Shown here: positions 52,442-60,780 of the stretch, piece by piece
Numbering within the stretch: position 1 is the first letter of the stretch
Layout of the letters: every line of letters begins with the position of its first letter
NCBI RefSeq assembly: GCF_009905725.1
Contig: NZ_JAAAKV010000008.1
Span: 62,001-126,000, forward strand
Reading direction: 5' to 3'
DNA length: 64,000 nt
Origin: Emticicia sp. CRIBPO
Lineage (GTDB): Bacteria > Bacteroidota > Bacteroidia > Cytophagales > Spirosomataceae
Program-made: the position numbers and the translations under genes
Notes under the pieces: model-generated
What the model saw: the letters and a program-made list of their open reading frames with translations, nothing else
What the model was told of the DNA's origin: nothing
Database searches by the model: none

Positions 52442-53956
52442 ATGGGAAAGCCAACAGGTTTTTTAGAATTTGAACGACAAGCCTCTGTCAAAAGAGACGT
52501 AAGCGAGAGGAAAAAAGATTATGAAGAGGTTGAACTGAATTTTTCTGAGAATCAAACAGTACAACAAGCTTCCAGGTGTATGGATTGCGGTATCCCTTTT
52601 TGTCATAACGGATGTCCGCTGGGTAATATCATTCCTGAATTCAATGATGCCGTTTATGAACAAAACTGGCAGTATGCATACGAGATTCTGAGTTCTACCA
52701 ATAATTTTCCGGAGTTTACCGGTCGTATCTGCCCTGCTCCGTGCGAGTCGTCATGCGTGCTGGGTATCAACAAGCCACCGGTAGCCATCGAATACATCGA
52801 GAAATCGATCATTGAGAAAGCCTATGAAAACGGCTGGGTGAAGCCTGTTGTGCCTAAAAAGAGAACAGGTAAAACTGTTGCTGTGGTAGGATCGGGTCCT
52901 GCAGGGCTGGCTGCTGCTGCCCAGTTAAACAAAGCCGGTCATACGGTCACTGTTTTTGAAAGGGCTGACCAGATCGGTGGATTGGTGAGATATGGTATTC
53001 CTGATTTTAAACTGGATAAGAAAGTTATCGACAGACGTATTGAGGTGATGGAGCAGGAGGGTATCGTGTTTAAAACCAATACGAATGTCGGTGTGGATAT
53101 CAAGGCTGAGCAATTGGTCAGGGATTTTGATTCGGTTTTACTGAGCGGTGGTTCGACAGTGCCGAGAGACATCCAGATCAAAGGCCGTGAACTGAAAGGC
53201 ATCCATTTTGCGATGGAGTTTCTGAGTCAGCAGAACAAAAGAACAGCAATAAGCAGGGGCAAGGAGATCGTTAAAGAAATAGATCATGCCGGTAACGAGT
53301 ATAAAAACGGAGACATCCTGGCTACAGGTAAGAACGTGATTGTGATTGGCGGGGGTGACACGGGTTCTGACTGTGTCGGAACATCAAACCGCCACAATGC
53401 GAAGTCGGTTTCACAGGTAGAGATCATGCCGATGCCGCCTGTAGGGCGTGCGGAAAGCACCCCGTGGCCGCAATGGCCGATGATGCTCAGAACATCTTCT
53501 TCTCATGAAGAAGGTTGTGAAAGAGCCTGGGGTATCAATACCAAGGAATTTATCGGTGATGAAAACGGTAATCTGAAAGCCCTGAGACTGGTTAACATTG
53601 AATGGGTTAATGAAAACGGCAGAATGGTGATGAAAGAGGTGGAAGGCTCTGAAAAGGACATTCCTGCAGAACTGGCTTTTATAGCCGCCGGGTTCCTGCA
53701 TCCTCAGCACGAAGGCTTGCTGAACGACCTCGAGATCAATATTGATCCGAGAGGTAACGTCGAAGCCAGCAATTACCAGACCTCTAATAAGAAAGTATTT
53801 GTTGCAGGCGATATGCGAAGAGGCCAGTCCCTAGTGGTCTGGGCTATTCATGAAGGAAGAGAAGCCGCAAGAGCTTTGGACGAATATCTGATGGGTGAGT
53901 CGCTTCTGGAAGCTAAAGCAGTTTCTATGATCTCACCGGCCTACATGAAAATGTAG
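52442..53956 (+). CDS. gltD: Glutamate synthase small subunit
   Basis: GltD supplies electrons from NADPH through FAD and iron-sulfur clusters to GltB. The 504-residue product has the N-terminal cysteine motifs CMDCGIPFCHNGCPLGN and GRICPAPCESSCVLGI. The FAD-binding segment is VAVVGSGPAGLAAAAQLNKAGH (about residues 140-161, in parts), and VIVIGGGDTGSDCVGTSNRH is the NADPH site. It ends ahead of a bidirectional terminator. It is in one operon with gltB. Confidence 0.97.
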   Translation: MGKPTGFLEFERQASVKRDVSERKKDYEEVELNFSENQTVQQASRCMDCGIPFCHNGCPLGNIIPEFNDAVYEQNWQYAYEILSSTNNFPEFTGRICPAPCESSCVLGINKPPVAIEYIEKSIIEKAYENGWVKPVVPKKRTGKTVAVVGSGPAGLAAAAQLNKAGHTVTVFERADQIGGLVRYGIPDFKLDKKVIDRRIEVMEQEGIVFKTNTNVGVDIKAEQLVRDFDSVLLSGGSTVPRDIQIKGRELKGIHFAMEFLSQQNKRTAISRGKEIVKEIDHAGNEYKNGDILATGKNVIVIGGGDTGSDCVGTSNRHNAKSVSQVEIMPMPPVGRAESTPWPQWPMMLRTSSSHEEGCERAWGINTKEFIGDENGNLKALRLVNIEWVNENGRMVMKEVEGSEKDIPAELAFIAAGFLHPQHEGLLNDLEINIDPRGNVEASNYQTSNKKVFVAGDMRRGQSLVVWAIHEGREAARALDEYLMGESLLEAKAVSMISPAYMKM

Positions 53957-53988
53957 TATAAGTAAACTAATTTGGTGAAAATAGTAAG

Positions 53989-54020
53989 AAAAGCTGAAGG
54001 TTATATCTTCAGCTTTTTCT
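53989..54020 (+). terminator. Bidirectional terminator after gltD
   Basis: AAGCTGAAG (53991-53999) pairs perfectly with CTTCAGCTT (54007-54015) around seven bases, with As upstream and Ts downstream. It serves gltD and the convergent lacI-family gene. Confidence 0.85.
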
Positions 54021-54022
54021 TT

Positions 54023-55066
54023 TTAAACAGTTTCAGCTTTCCGGGTTGTGGCCTTCAGTGAAGACCCTCTGATGATCAGCTCCGACCTCAGTATGATGGT
54101 ATTGGTCGGATTGATGTCCATCGTTCCGTTCAGGTGATTGATAATGCTTTGCACAGCTATTTCGCCCATTTCTTTACCGGGATAATGAATAGTCGTGAGA
54201 TTGGGGTCAACAACAGTGGCTACCGGATCATTGTTGAATCCGACAACGGCGATGTCTTCAGGCACAGAAAATCCTTCTTTTTTCAAAAGATCAATACAGC
54301 TGACGGCACACGAATCGTTGGTGATGAAAATGCCGTCCGGCGGATAGGGTAAGGCTTTTATTCTTTTCACAACGTCCTTCCCTGACTCCTGTCCGAAATC
54401 AGTCAGCATCAGTAAGTCCCTGTCAAACTCCAGTCCGTTTTCCCTGATGGCGGTCTCAAATCCCTTAAAACGGTCTGAATAAACATTCCTTTTAAGATTA
54501 CCGGTCACATGCATCAGCTTACGGCAGCCTTGTTCAATCAGGTGCCGGCTGGCATCATAGCCCGCTTTTACATTATCGATGACAATGTTGGTACAGGAAG
54601 GGTGTTCAATAACCCGGTCAAAGAAAAGCAGGGGAATGCCTTTTTTGGTAAAGGGACTGAAGTGCTCGAAAGTATCCGTATCATACGCCACAGAAACCAG
54701 CAGGGCATCCACACGCCCGTTAAACATGGTTTTGGCATTGGTGATCTCTTTTTTTTCTGATTCCAGCGACTGGCTGATGATCAGATTATAGCCTGCCTCA
54801 TTAGCTACTTTTTCCATTCCGGCCAGCACGGTCGACATCAGGGCGGAGTTTAATCTCGGTACAATGATACCGATCGTGTTGGTTTTTTGCTTCCTCAGGT
54901 TACTGGCAAACTTGTTTGACTGATAGCCCAGTTCCTTGGCCAGGGCATTGACAGTCAGCTTGGTTTTGGCATTGATGGCGGGGTGGTCATTAAGGGCCCG
55001 GCTGATAGTGGCCGGAGAAAGATTCAGTTTTTTTGCTATATCATATATAGTAGTCTCTCCTCGCAT
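54023..55066 (-). CDS. LacI-family transcriptional regulator
   Basis: A 347-residue repressor. The N-terminal helix-turn-helix with hinge helix reads TIYDIAKKLNLSPATISRALN (about residues 6-26, in parts), and GYQSNKFASNLR follows. A periplasmic-binding-protein-like sensor domain then begins TIGIIVPRLNSALMSTVLAG. It is divergent from the xylan side-chain genes and two operator-like palindromes lie upstream. It probably represses the cluster and itself until a glucuronate- or xylan-derived inducer binds; the ligand is unknown. Confidence 0.93.
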   Translation of the reverse strand: MRGETTIYDIAKKLNLSPATISRALNDHPAINAKTKLTVNALAKELGYQSNKFASNLRKQKTNTIGIIVPRLNSALMSTVLAGMEKVANEAGYNLIISQSLESEKKEITNAKTMFNGRVDALLVSVAYDTDTFEHFSPFTKKGIPLLFFDRVIEHPSCTNIVIDNVKAGYDASRHLIEQGCRKLMHVTGNLKRNVYSDRFKGFETAIRENGLEFDRDLLMLTDFGQESGKDVVKRIKALPYPPDGIFITNDSCAVSCIDLLKKEGFSVPEDIAVVGFNNDPVATVVDPNLTTIHYPGKEMGEIAVQSIINHLNGTMDINPTNTIILRSELIIRGSSLKATTRKAETV

Positions 55067-55082
55067 TTCTTTTTATTATTTT

Positions 55083-55098
55083 ATGCAATTGATTGCAT
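55083..55098. promoter_or_regulatory. LacI-type operator, site 1
   Basis: ATGCAAT-TG-ATTGCAT is a perfect 7-bp-arm palindrome 17 bp upstream of the lacI-family start codon. It closely resembles site 2, as expected for autoregulation. Confidence 0.7.
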
Positions 55099-55280
55099 TG
55101 GGCTTTTGTCAGGTTAAAATTATATTTAATTTATCCTATTCTGAACAATTTTGCTACTTTTTTTCATAAAAGCCTAGCTGATAAATATCAAAACCTGATT
55201 TTTTTTCTTTCTGATTTTATGAATGTTTTTAGGTAATGGTTATAATGAAAGACTTAATAAGAAAAGTGATATAAATATTT

Positions 55281-55296
55281 ATGCAATCGGTTGCAA
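55281..55296. promoter_or_regulatory. LacI-type operator, site 2
   Basis: ATGCAATCGGTTGCAA has TGCAA/TTGCA arms and the CG centre typical of LacI-family operators. It matches site 1 at 13 of 16 bases and lies 183 bp away, a spacing that would also allow looping. It faces the xylan genes. Confidence 0.7.
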
Positions 55297-55344
55297 TTTA
55301 GAAATTAATTTGGATATTTGTTATTGAACACAAATTAGGCTGGA

Positions 55345-55436
55345 TATCGGCTGATTGGTGTCCGATAATTATAATAAATGACCTTTTAGTATTGTGGATT
55401 TAGCTTTATGCAGATTGGTTGATATGCTGAATATCA
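55345..55436 (+). promoter_or_regulatory. Two stems in the xylan-cluster leader
   Basis: TATCGG (55345-55350) pairs with CCGATA (55362-55367), and TGATAT (55420-55425) with ATATCA (55431-55436) around GCTGA. Both lie downstream of operator site 2 and upstream of the terminator-like hairpin. They are short and could be chance. Confidence 0.3.
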
Positions 55437-55580
55437 TCTTGGAAACAGCAACATACCTGGCCTGAAATTCGGAGTAACTGCTTTGAGAACAAAATTTCAA
55501 TGACGGAGTAATAAAAGGCCATGGATTTGAACAGGATACCGGTTAATAGTAGATTGAATAATGAATCAGGTTAGAATGTT

Positions 55581-55610
55581 GGGTGACGTATTGTCACCCG
55601 CATTTTTTTT
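55581..55610 (+). terminator. Terminator-like hairpin just before the xylan genes
   Basis: GGGTGAC (55581-55587) pairs perfectly with GTCACCC (55593-55599) around GTATT, followed by GCA and eight Ts. It ends 29 bp before the first ATG of the cluster, leaving no room for another full promoter. It may be an attenuator, or the end of a short upstream transcript. Confidence 0.7.
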
Positions 55611-55639
55611 GACATTATTAGACATAAGCAGACTATAAA

Positions 55640-56672
55640 ATGGGATTTTTCAGAAGGATAAATATTTTATTAACACTAATTACTTTAGTACAATTAAAAA
55701 CCGCAGCACAGGTACGATTGCCGGAACTGGTAAGTGACGGGATGATCCTGCAAAGGAATACCGGCACCAGGATATGGGGATGGGCTGCTCCGCAGGAAAA
55801 GATCAGGGTAAATTTTACCGGCAACGATTATGAAGTTGTGGCTGACACCCGGAGCAACCGGGAAATAATCATCAAACCTCATCAGGCCGGTGGTCCTTAC
55901 GGGATGAACATCTCTGCTTCCAAACACTTAACCATCAAAAACATTCTTTTCGGCGACTTCTGGATATGCTCGGGCCAGTCCAATATGGTTTTACCCATGG
56001 AGAGGGTCAGAGAAAAGTATCCTGAAGTCATCGCCCAATCTTCCAATTTCGCTATCAGCCAGTTTTTTGTGCCTGTCCGCTACGATTTTCAACACAACCT
56101 TAAAGATATTCCTTCAGGAAAATGGTCGGCGGCCAATCCTGAAAATGTCCTCTATATTACGGCTGCCGGTTATTTCTTTGCCAGGGACATTTACGAAAAA
56201 TACAAAATGCCTGTAGGACTGATCAATGTCAGTTCAGCTGGCTCACTGGTTGAAGGCTGGCTGGAGGCAGCAACCCTGAAGCGATTCCCGGAGCATGATG
56301 CCGAAGCTCAGAAATTCATGAACACAGAAGAGGTCAATGAACTTCGCAGGAAAGAAGCAAGGATCAGCAAAGAATGGTACACAATGCTTTGGAATAAAAA
56401 TGAAGAAGTATCACGAAACGGAAGGCAATGGCTTCAATCCGGATATGATGCTTCGGGATGGTCGAAAATGAATTTACCCTCTTTCCGGGATGAAACCGGT
56501 GGACCAGGCAGGATCAACGGGGTTGTCTGGTTCAGAAAAGAAGTGGAGGTGCCTGTCGCTATGGCTGGAAAAAATATCATCATGGTCAGGGTCATCAGCA
56601 ATACCGGAAGAGGCCGGTTTGTATAATAAAGACGGACTTCCTGCTAATCCCTTTAAAACACAGGTGAAGTAA
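55640..56672 (+). pseudogene. Deleted sialate O-acetylesterase-like gene
   Basis: The open frame (55640-56626, 328 codons) has a signal peptide and a DUF303/SGNH esterase N-terminus with the nucleophile in WICSGQSNM (Ser114). Intact relatives are about twice as long. After VPVAMAGK (K311, 56570-56572) it jumps straight to NIIMVRVISNTGRG, where a beta-sandwich segment is expected. It then stops at 56624. The typical C-terminal tail GLYNKDGLPANPF continues in another frame (56613-56672). Thus at least two internal deletions have removed the region with the catalytic His/Asp. Its role was probably xylan deacetylation. A misassembly is an alternative. Confidence 0.75.
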
Positions 56673-56683
56673 ACAGATAGAAA

Positions 56684-59536
56684 ATGGCACAAATAATCAG
56701 AATTCTCTTGTTCGTCATAGCGGTGATACCCGTTTCCGGACAAGATTACCTCAGTTTTAAAAAGGTAAGTGGAGGTTTTCCGATGGTAGTCAACGGAAAA
56801 CCCGCACCACTCTATGTGGATGCTTCAGACCATCCCGGAGTTATCAGGGCAGCTAAAAATCTTCAATCGGATATACAGAAAGTAAGCGGCAATGTCCCGG
56901 CATTTTCAAGCGATAAAATGCCGGACGCTGCCCATGTGATTATTATCGGTACACCGGGTAAGAGCAAGGTGATTGATGCCCTAGTGAAGGCAGGAAAACT
57001 GAATGTTGCCGGCTTGTCCGGTAAATGGGAGAAATTTCATGCCCAGGTCATCAATGAGCCTTTCAAAGGGATAAAAAGTGCCCTCGTTATTGCAGGATCT
57101 GATAAAAGAGGAAGCATTTACGGGATATATGACCTGTCTTCAGAAATAGGGGTGTCTCCCTGGTACTGGTGGGCTGATGTGCCTGTCGAAAAACACCCGG
57201 ATATTTATGTAAATGCCGGCTTGCATACCCTAGGAGAGCCCAAGGTGAAATACAGGGGCATTTTTATCAATGATGAGGCTCCGGCTTTATCCGGATGGAC
57301 CAAAGAAAAATTCGGTGGTTTCAATTCCGCATTTTATGTCAATGTTTTTGAGCTTATTCTCAGGATGAAAGGCAACTACCTCTGGCCGGCCATGTGGGGA
57401 AATGCGTTCCAGGTTGATGACCCGCTTAATCCCGTACTGGCAGATGAATTCGGGGTAGTCATCGGCACTTCCCATCATGAACCGCTGATGAGGGCCCATG
57501 ATGAATGGAGAAGATTCGGTAAAGGAAAATGGAACTATGTGACCAACGACTCTACGCTGAGGGAGTTCTGGAGACAGAGCATGAAAGAAAGAGGTGCCCG
57601 TGAGAACATCGTTTCTGTGGGCATGCGGGGTGATGGAGATGAGCCCATGACCCGGGGCACGGCCACAGAGCTACTCGAAAGGATTGTCAAAGACCAGCGT
57701 CAGATCATAGAAGAAACCTCCGGGAAACCTGCCTCAGAAACACCTCAATTGTGGGCACTATACAAGGAAGTACAGGATTATTACGATAAAGGCATGCGGG
57801 TGCCTGATGACGTCACCCTTTTGCTGTGTGATGACAACTGGGGTAACATCAGGAAACTGCCTGCTCCGGGTGCACCGAAGCGAAAGGGAGGTTACGGTAT
57901 CTATTATCACTTTGATTACGTAGGCGGCCCAAGGAATTATAAATGGCTGAACACCAATCTGATCCCTAGGATATGGGAACAGATGCACCTGGCCTATGAA
58001 TATGACGCCAGGGAGATATGGATTGTGAATGTGGGAGATATCAAACCGGTAGAATTGCCCACGGCGTTTTTTCTTGATTATGCCTGGAACCCCGACCGAT
58101 GGAATGCAGATAATATAGACCAGTATACCCGGTTATGGGCTGAAAAAACTTTTGGCCTCAAAGAAGGCAGGGAGGCAGGAGACTTGCTCCATCTCTATAC
58201 CAAATACAACGCCAGAAGGAAACCTGAGTTGCTGTCTTCCAAAACCTACAGCCTGCTTCATTACCGCGAGTGGGAAAATGTAGTAAAGGACTATAAAACC
58301 CTGGCTGCAAGGGCACAGAAGCAATATGATCAACTGGAAGCCCGATATAAAGATGCTTACTACCAGTTGGTTTTGTTTCCCATACTGGCTTGCTCCAATC
58401 TGAACGAAATGTACTATTATACCGCCCTGAATCAGCTATATTACCAGCAGGGGCGTGCCACTGCCAACCTGATGGCTGAAGAAGTGGAACGGACATTCAG
58501 AAAAGATGAAGAATTGACGCAGTATTTTCACACCGGGCTAGCCAACGGAAAATGGAACCATATGATGAGCCAGACCCATATCGGCTATAAGATCTGGCAG
58601 CAACCGGAAAAGAATGCGATACCGCCTACTCAGAAAAACGAGATTCCTGCGGTTGCCGAACCCGCCGTTATGATGGAAGGTTCTGCGACATCATGGGGTA
58701 AAGGTGCTGTAAGTGAAGAGCTCCGGATCACGGCAGGAACTGATAAATACATAGAGATTTTCAATAAGGGTTTGTCTCCGTTTGACTATAAAATACAGGG
58801 AATACCGGACTGGCTTTCTGTTTCAGAGCCGTCAGGAAAGATTGCAGGCCAAAGGAGGCTTTATCTGAAGGTAATTTCAGATAAATTGAAGGAAACAGAA
58901 GCCATGGCTCAGCTATCAGTTATCGGACCTGAAGATGCCATAATCAAAGTGAATGTCAAAGGAGTGAAATCTGCGAGAGCAGCTTCGGGTTTTAAGGGTT
59001 TTATTGAGAGAGATGGTGTAATTGCCGTGGAGGCTTCTCATTTTCAGAATGCAGTGAACAGTGAGGAAATAAGTTGGAAAGTCATCCCGGAAATCGGCAG
59101 GACAGGCTCCGGAGTGGCTGTGTTTCCGGTGACTGCGAAGTCTGCCGAACCCGCACCCGGCAGTCCTCATCTGGCCTATGACATCTGGCTGACAAAACCA
59201 GGTGAAATTACGGTCAGCTGGCTGCTTTCCCCTACACTTGAGTTTAATGATTCCAGGGGATTGAAAATTGCTGTATCTTTAGACGATGAAAAGCCTGTGA
59301 TCATCAATATTCATGAGGACAGAAGTCTGAAGGCGTGGGAAAAGGCGGTAGCCGATAACATAAAAACGTTGGTGTCGAAACACAGCGTGTCTGCCACCGG
59401 GAAACATACTTTGAAATACTGGTTTGTTGATCCGGGTGTGGTGCTGCAAAAGATCGTCATCGATCATGGTGGCTTGCAACCTTCTTATCTGGGACCACCG
59501 GAAACAAAACGAAATAATACGGATATTAAAAATTGA
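56684..59536 (+). CDS. GH115 alpha-glucuronidase
   Basis: A 950-residue secreted enzyme with a signal peptide (MAQIIRILLFVIAVIPVSG). It has an N-terminal GH115 domain with GSIYGIYDLSSEIGVSPWYWWADVPV (in parts), the catalytic-domain blocks KYRGIFINDEAPALSGW and MKGNYLWPAMWGNAF, and a C-terminal GH115 domain after about residue 790. GH115 enzymes remove 4-O-methyl-glucuronic acid from internal and terminal xylose of xylan. It starts 12 bp after the remains of the esterase gene and overlaps no other gene. Confidence 0.93.
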   Translation: MAQIIRILLFVIAVIPVSGQDYLSFKKVSGGFPMVVNGKPAPLYVDASDHPGVIRAAKNLQSDIQKVSGNVPAFSSDKMPDAAHVIIIGTPGKSKVIDALVKAGKLNVAGLSGKWEKFHAQVINEPFKGIKSALVIAGSDKRGSIYGIYDLSSEIGVSPWYWWADVPVEKHPDIYVNAGLHTLGEPKVKYRGIFINDEAPALSGWTKEKFGGFNSAFYVNVFELILRMKGNYLWPAMWGNAFQVDDPLNPVLADEFGVVIGTSHHEPLMRAHDEWRRFGKGKWNYVTNDSTLREFWRQSMKERGARENIVSVGMRGDGDEPMTRGTATELLERIVKDQRQIIEETSGKPASETPQLWALYKEVQDYYDKGMRVPDDVTLLLCDDNWGNIRKLPAPGAPKRKGGYGIYYHFDYVGGPRNYKWLNTNLIPRIWEQMHLAYEYDAREIWIVNVGDIKPVELPTAFFLDYAWNPDRWNADNIDQYTRLWAEKTFGLKEGREAGDLLHLYTKYNARRKPELLSSKTYSLLHYREWENVVKDYKTLAARAQKQYDQLEARYKDAYYQLVLFPILACSNLNEMYYYTALNQLYYQQGRATANLMAEEVERTFRKDEELTQYFHTGLANGKWNHMMSQTHIGYKIWQQPEKNAIPPTQKNEIPAVAEPAVMMEGSATSWGKGAVSEELRITAGTDKYIEIFNKGLSPFDYKIQGIPDWLSVSEPSGKIAGQRRLYLKVISDKLKETEAMAQLSVIGPEDAIIKVNVKGVKSARAASGFKGFIERDGVIAVEASHFQNAVNSEEISWKVIPEIGRTGSGVAVFPVTAKSAEPAPGSPHLAYDIWLTKPGEITVSWLLSPTLEFNDSRGLKIAVSLDDEKPVIINIHEDRSLKAWEKAVADNIKTLVSKHSVSATGKHTLKYWFVDPGVVLQKIVIDHGGLQPSYLGPPETKRNNTDIKN

Positions 59537-59546
59537 AGAAAAGAGA

Positions 59547-60749
59547 ATGAAAACGATTCACACCATGAGGTGGTTCGGGCCGAATGATCCGGTTTCATTA
59601 ATGGACATCCGCCAGGCAGGTTGCACAGGCGTGGTTTCAGCATTGCACCAGGTTCCTGTAGGGGAAATCTGGACTGTTAAAGCGATCAATGAGCGGAAAG
59701 CGGTCATAGAAGCGGAGAATCACACTTATTCAAAACTGGAGTGGCTTGTAGTGGAAAGTCTGCCCGTGCACGAGCATATCAAAAAAGGATTGCCATCAAG
59801 AGAGCTGTTCATCGAAAACTACAAGATTTCGCTGCAAAACCTGGCGGCTTGTGGGATTAAGATCATCTGCTATAATTTTATGCCGGTGCTGGACTGGTCA
59901 CGCACCAACCTGAACTATGAGATGCCTGATGGCTCCAGGGCGTTGCGGTTTGTCTGGGAAGACTTCGCCGTTTTTGATCTGTGTATCCTAAAAAGGCCCG
60001 GATCGGAAAAGGATTATGCCCCGGAAGTGGCAGCCTCAGCCAGGGAGAAATTTGATCTGATGACGCCTGAAGAAATCAAAACCTTGTCCGATACCGCTCT
60101 GTTAGGCCTTCCGGGTTCCGAAGAAGCATTTGACCTGAAGACTTTTCAGGGCCTGCTGGATGATTATTATTACGTAGGAGATAAGGAATTGAGGGCTCAT
60201 CTCTATTATTTTATCAGCCAGGTCGCCCCTGTGGCCGAAGAGCTGGGCCTTAAACTTTGTATACATCCTGATGACCCTCCATTTCCGTTGCTGGGTTTGC
60301 CAAGGGTGGTGAGCACAGAAACCGACCTGGAACAGCTCATGAATGCCTGCCGTGTCAATGCCAACGGTATCACGTTTTGTACAGGTTCGCTGGGTGTCAG
60401 GCCGGATAATGACCTTCCGGCTATGTTTAGAAAATTTGCGGAAAGAGTGCATTTTATTCACCTGAGAACGACCAAAAGAGAAGAAAATCCGGCTAATTTT
60501 CATGAAGCAGCCCATCTGGACGGCGATGTGGATATGTATGAAGTCATGAAGGCCATCGTAGAGGAACAAAAATTAAGAACGGATACCGGAAGGCCTGACT
60601 TTGCCATTCCGATGAGACCTGACCACGGACATCAGATGCTGGACGACCTTCATAAAAAAAACTATCCCGGTTATTCGGCCATCGGCCGTCTGAAAGGGCT
60701 TGCGGAACTGAGGGGCCTAGAAATGGCGGTGATCCGGTCTTTTTATTAA
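59547..60749 (+). CDS. uxuA: Mannonate dehydratase
   Basis: UxuA converts D-mannonate to 2-keto-3-deoxygluconate in glucuronate breakdown. The start is ATG 59547 (MKTIHTMRWFGPNDPVSL), the family N-terminus; an in-frame upstream extension lies within the end of the GH115 gene. The 400-residue product (E. coli 394) has metal-site segments LCIHPDDPPFPLLGLP, NGITFCTGSLGVR, VHFIHLRTTKRE and PMRPDHGHQML. It sits 10 bp after GH115 and 31 bp before GH67. Confidence 0.96.
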   Translation: MKTIHTMRWFGPNDPVSLMDIRQAGCTGVVSALHQVPVGEIWTVKAINERKAVIEAENHTYSKLEWLVVESLPVHEHIKKGLPSRELFIENYKISLQNLAACGIKIICYNFMPVLDWSRTNLNYEMPDGSRALRFVWEDFAVFDLCILKRPGSEKDYAPEVAASAREKFDLMTPEEIKTLSDTALLGLPGSEEAFDLKTFQGLLDDYYYVGDKELRAHLYYFISQVAPVAEELGLKLCIHPDDPPFPLLGLPRVVSTETDLEQLMNACRVNANGITFCTGSLGVRPDNDLPAMFRKFAERVHFIHLRTTKREENPANFHEAAHLDGDVDMYEVMKAIVEEQKLRTDTGRPDFAIPMRPDHGHQMLDDLHKKNYPGYSAIGRLKGLAELRGLEMAVIRSFY

Positions 60750-60780
60750 ACAGTTTTATTCAACCAATACCTTAAATAAG

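Larger units (their letters stand above)
55067..55639. other. Regulatory spacer between lacI and the xylan genes
   Basis: This 573-bp region has no gene I can support. It holds two LacI-type palindromes (55083-55098, 55281-55296), two short stems (55345-55367, 55420-55436) and a terminator-like hairpin (55581-55610). The dyads are listed separately. A looser look-alike of the operator (ATGCAGATTGGTTG) lies near 55408-55421. Confidence 0.7.

Noticed and set aside
55300-55580. Possible remnant of an insertion element in the lacI-xylan spacer
   Set aside because: No terminal inverted repeats, transposase fragment or target duplication was seen.
56490-56672. 60-codon + strand frame over the end of the esterase gene, as a separate gene
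   Set aside because: Its last part is the C-terminal tail of the broken esterase in a shifted frame; the first part is out-of-frame sequence of the same gene.
59424-59546. In-frame extension of uxuA into GH115
   Set aside because: UxuA proteins begin at the MKTIHTMRWFGPND segment, and the extension is coding sequence of GH115 in another frame.
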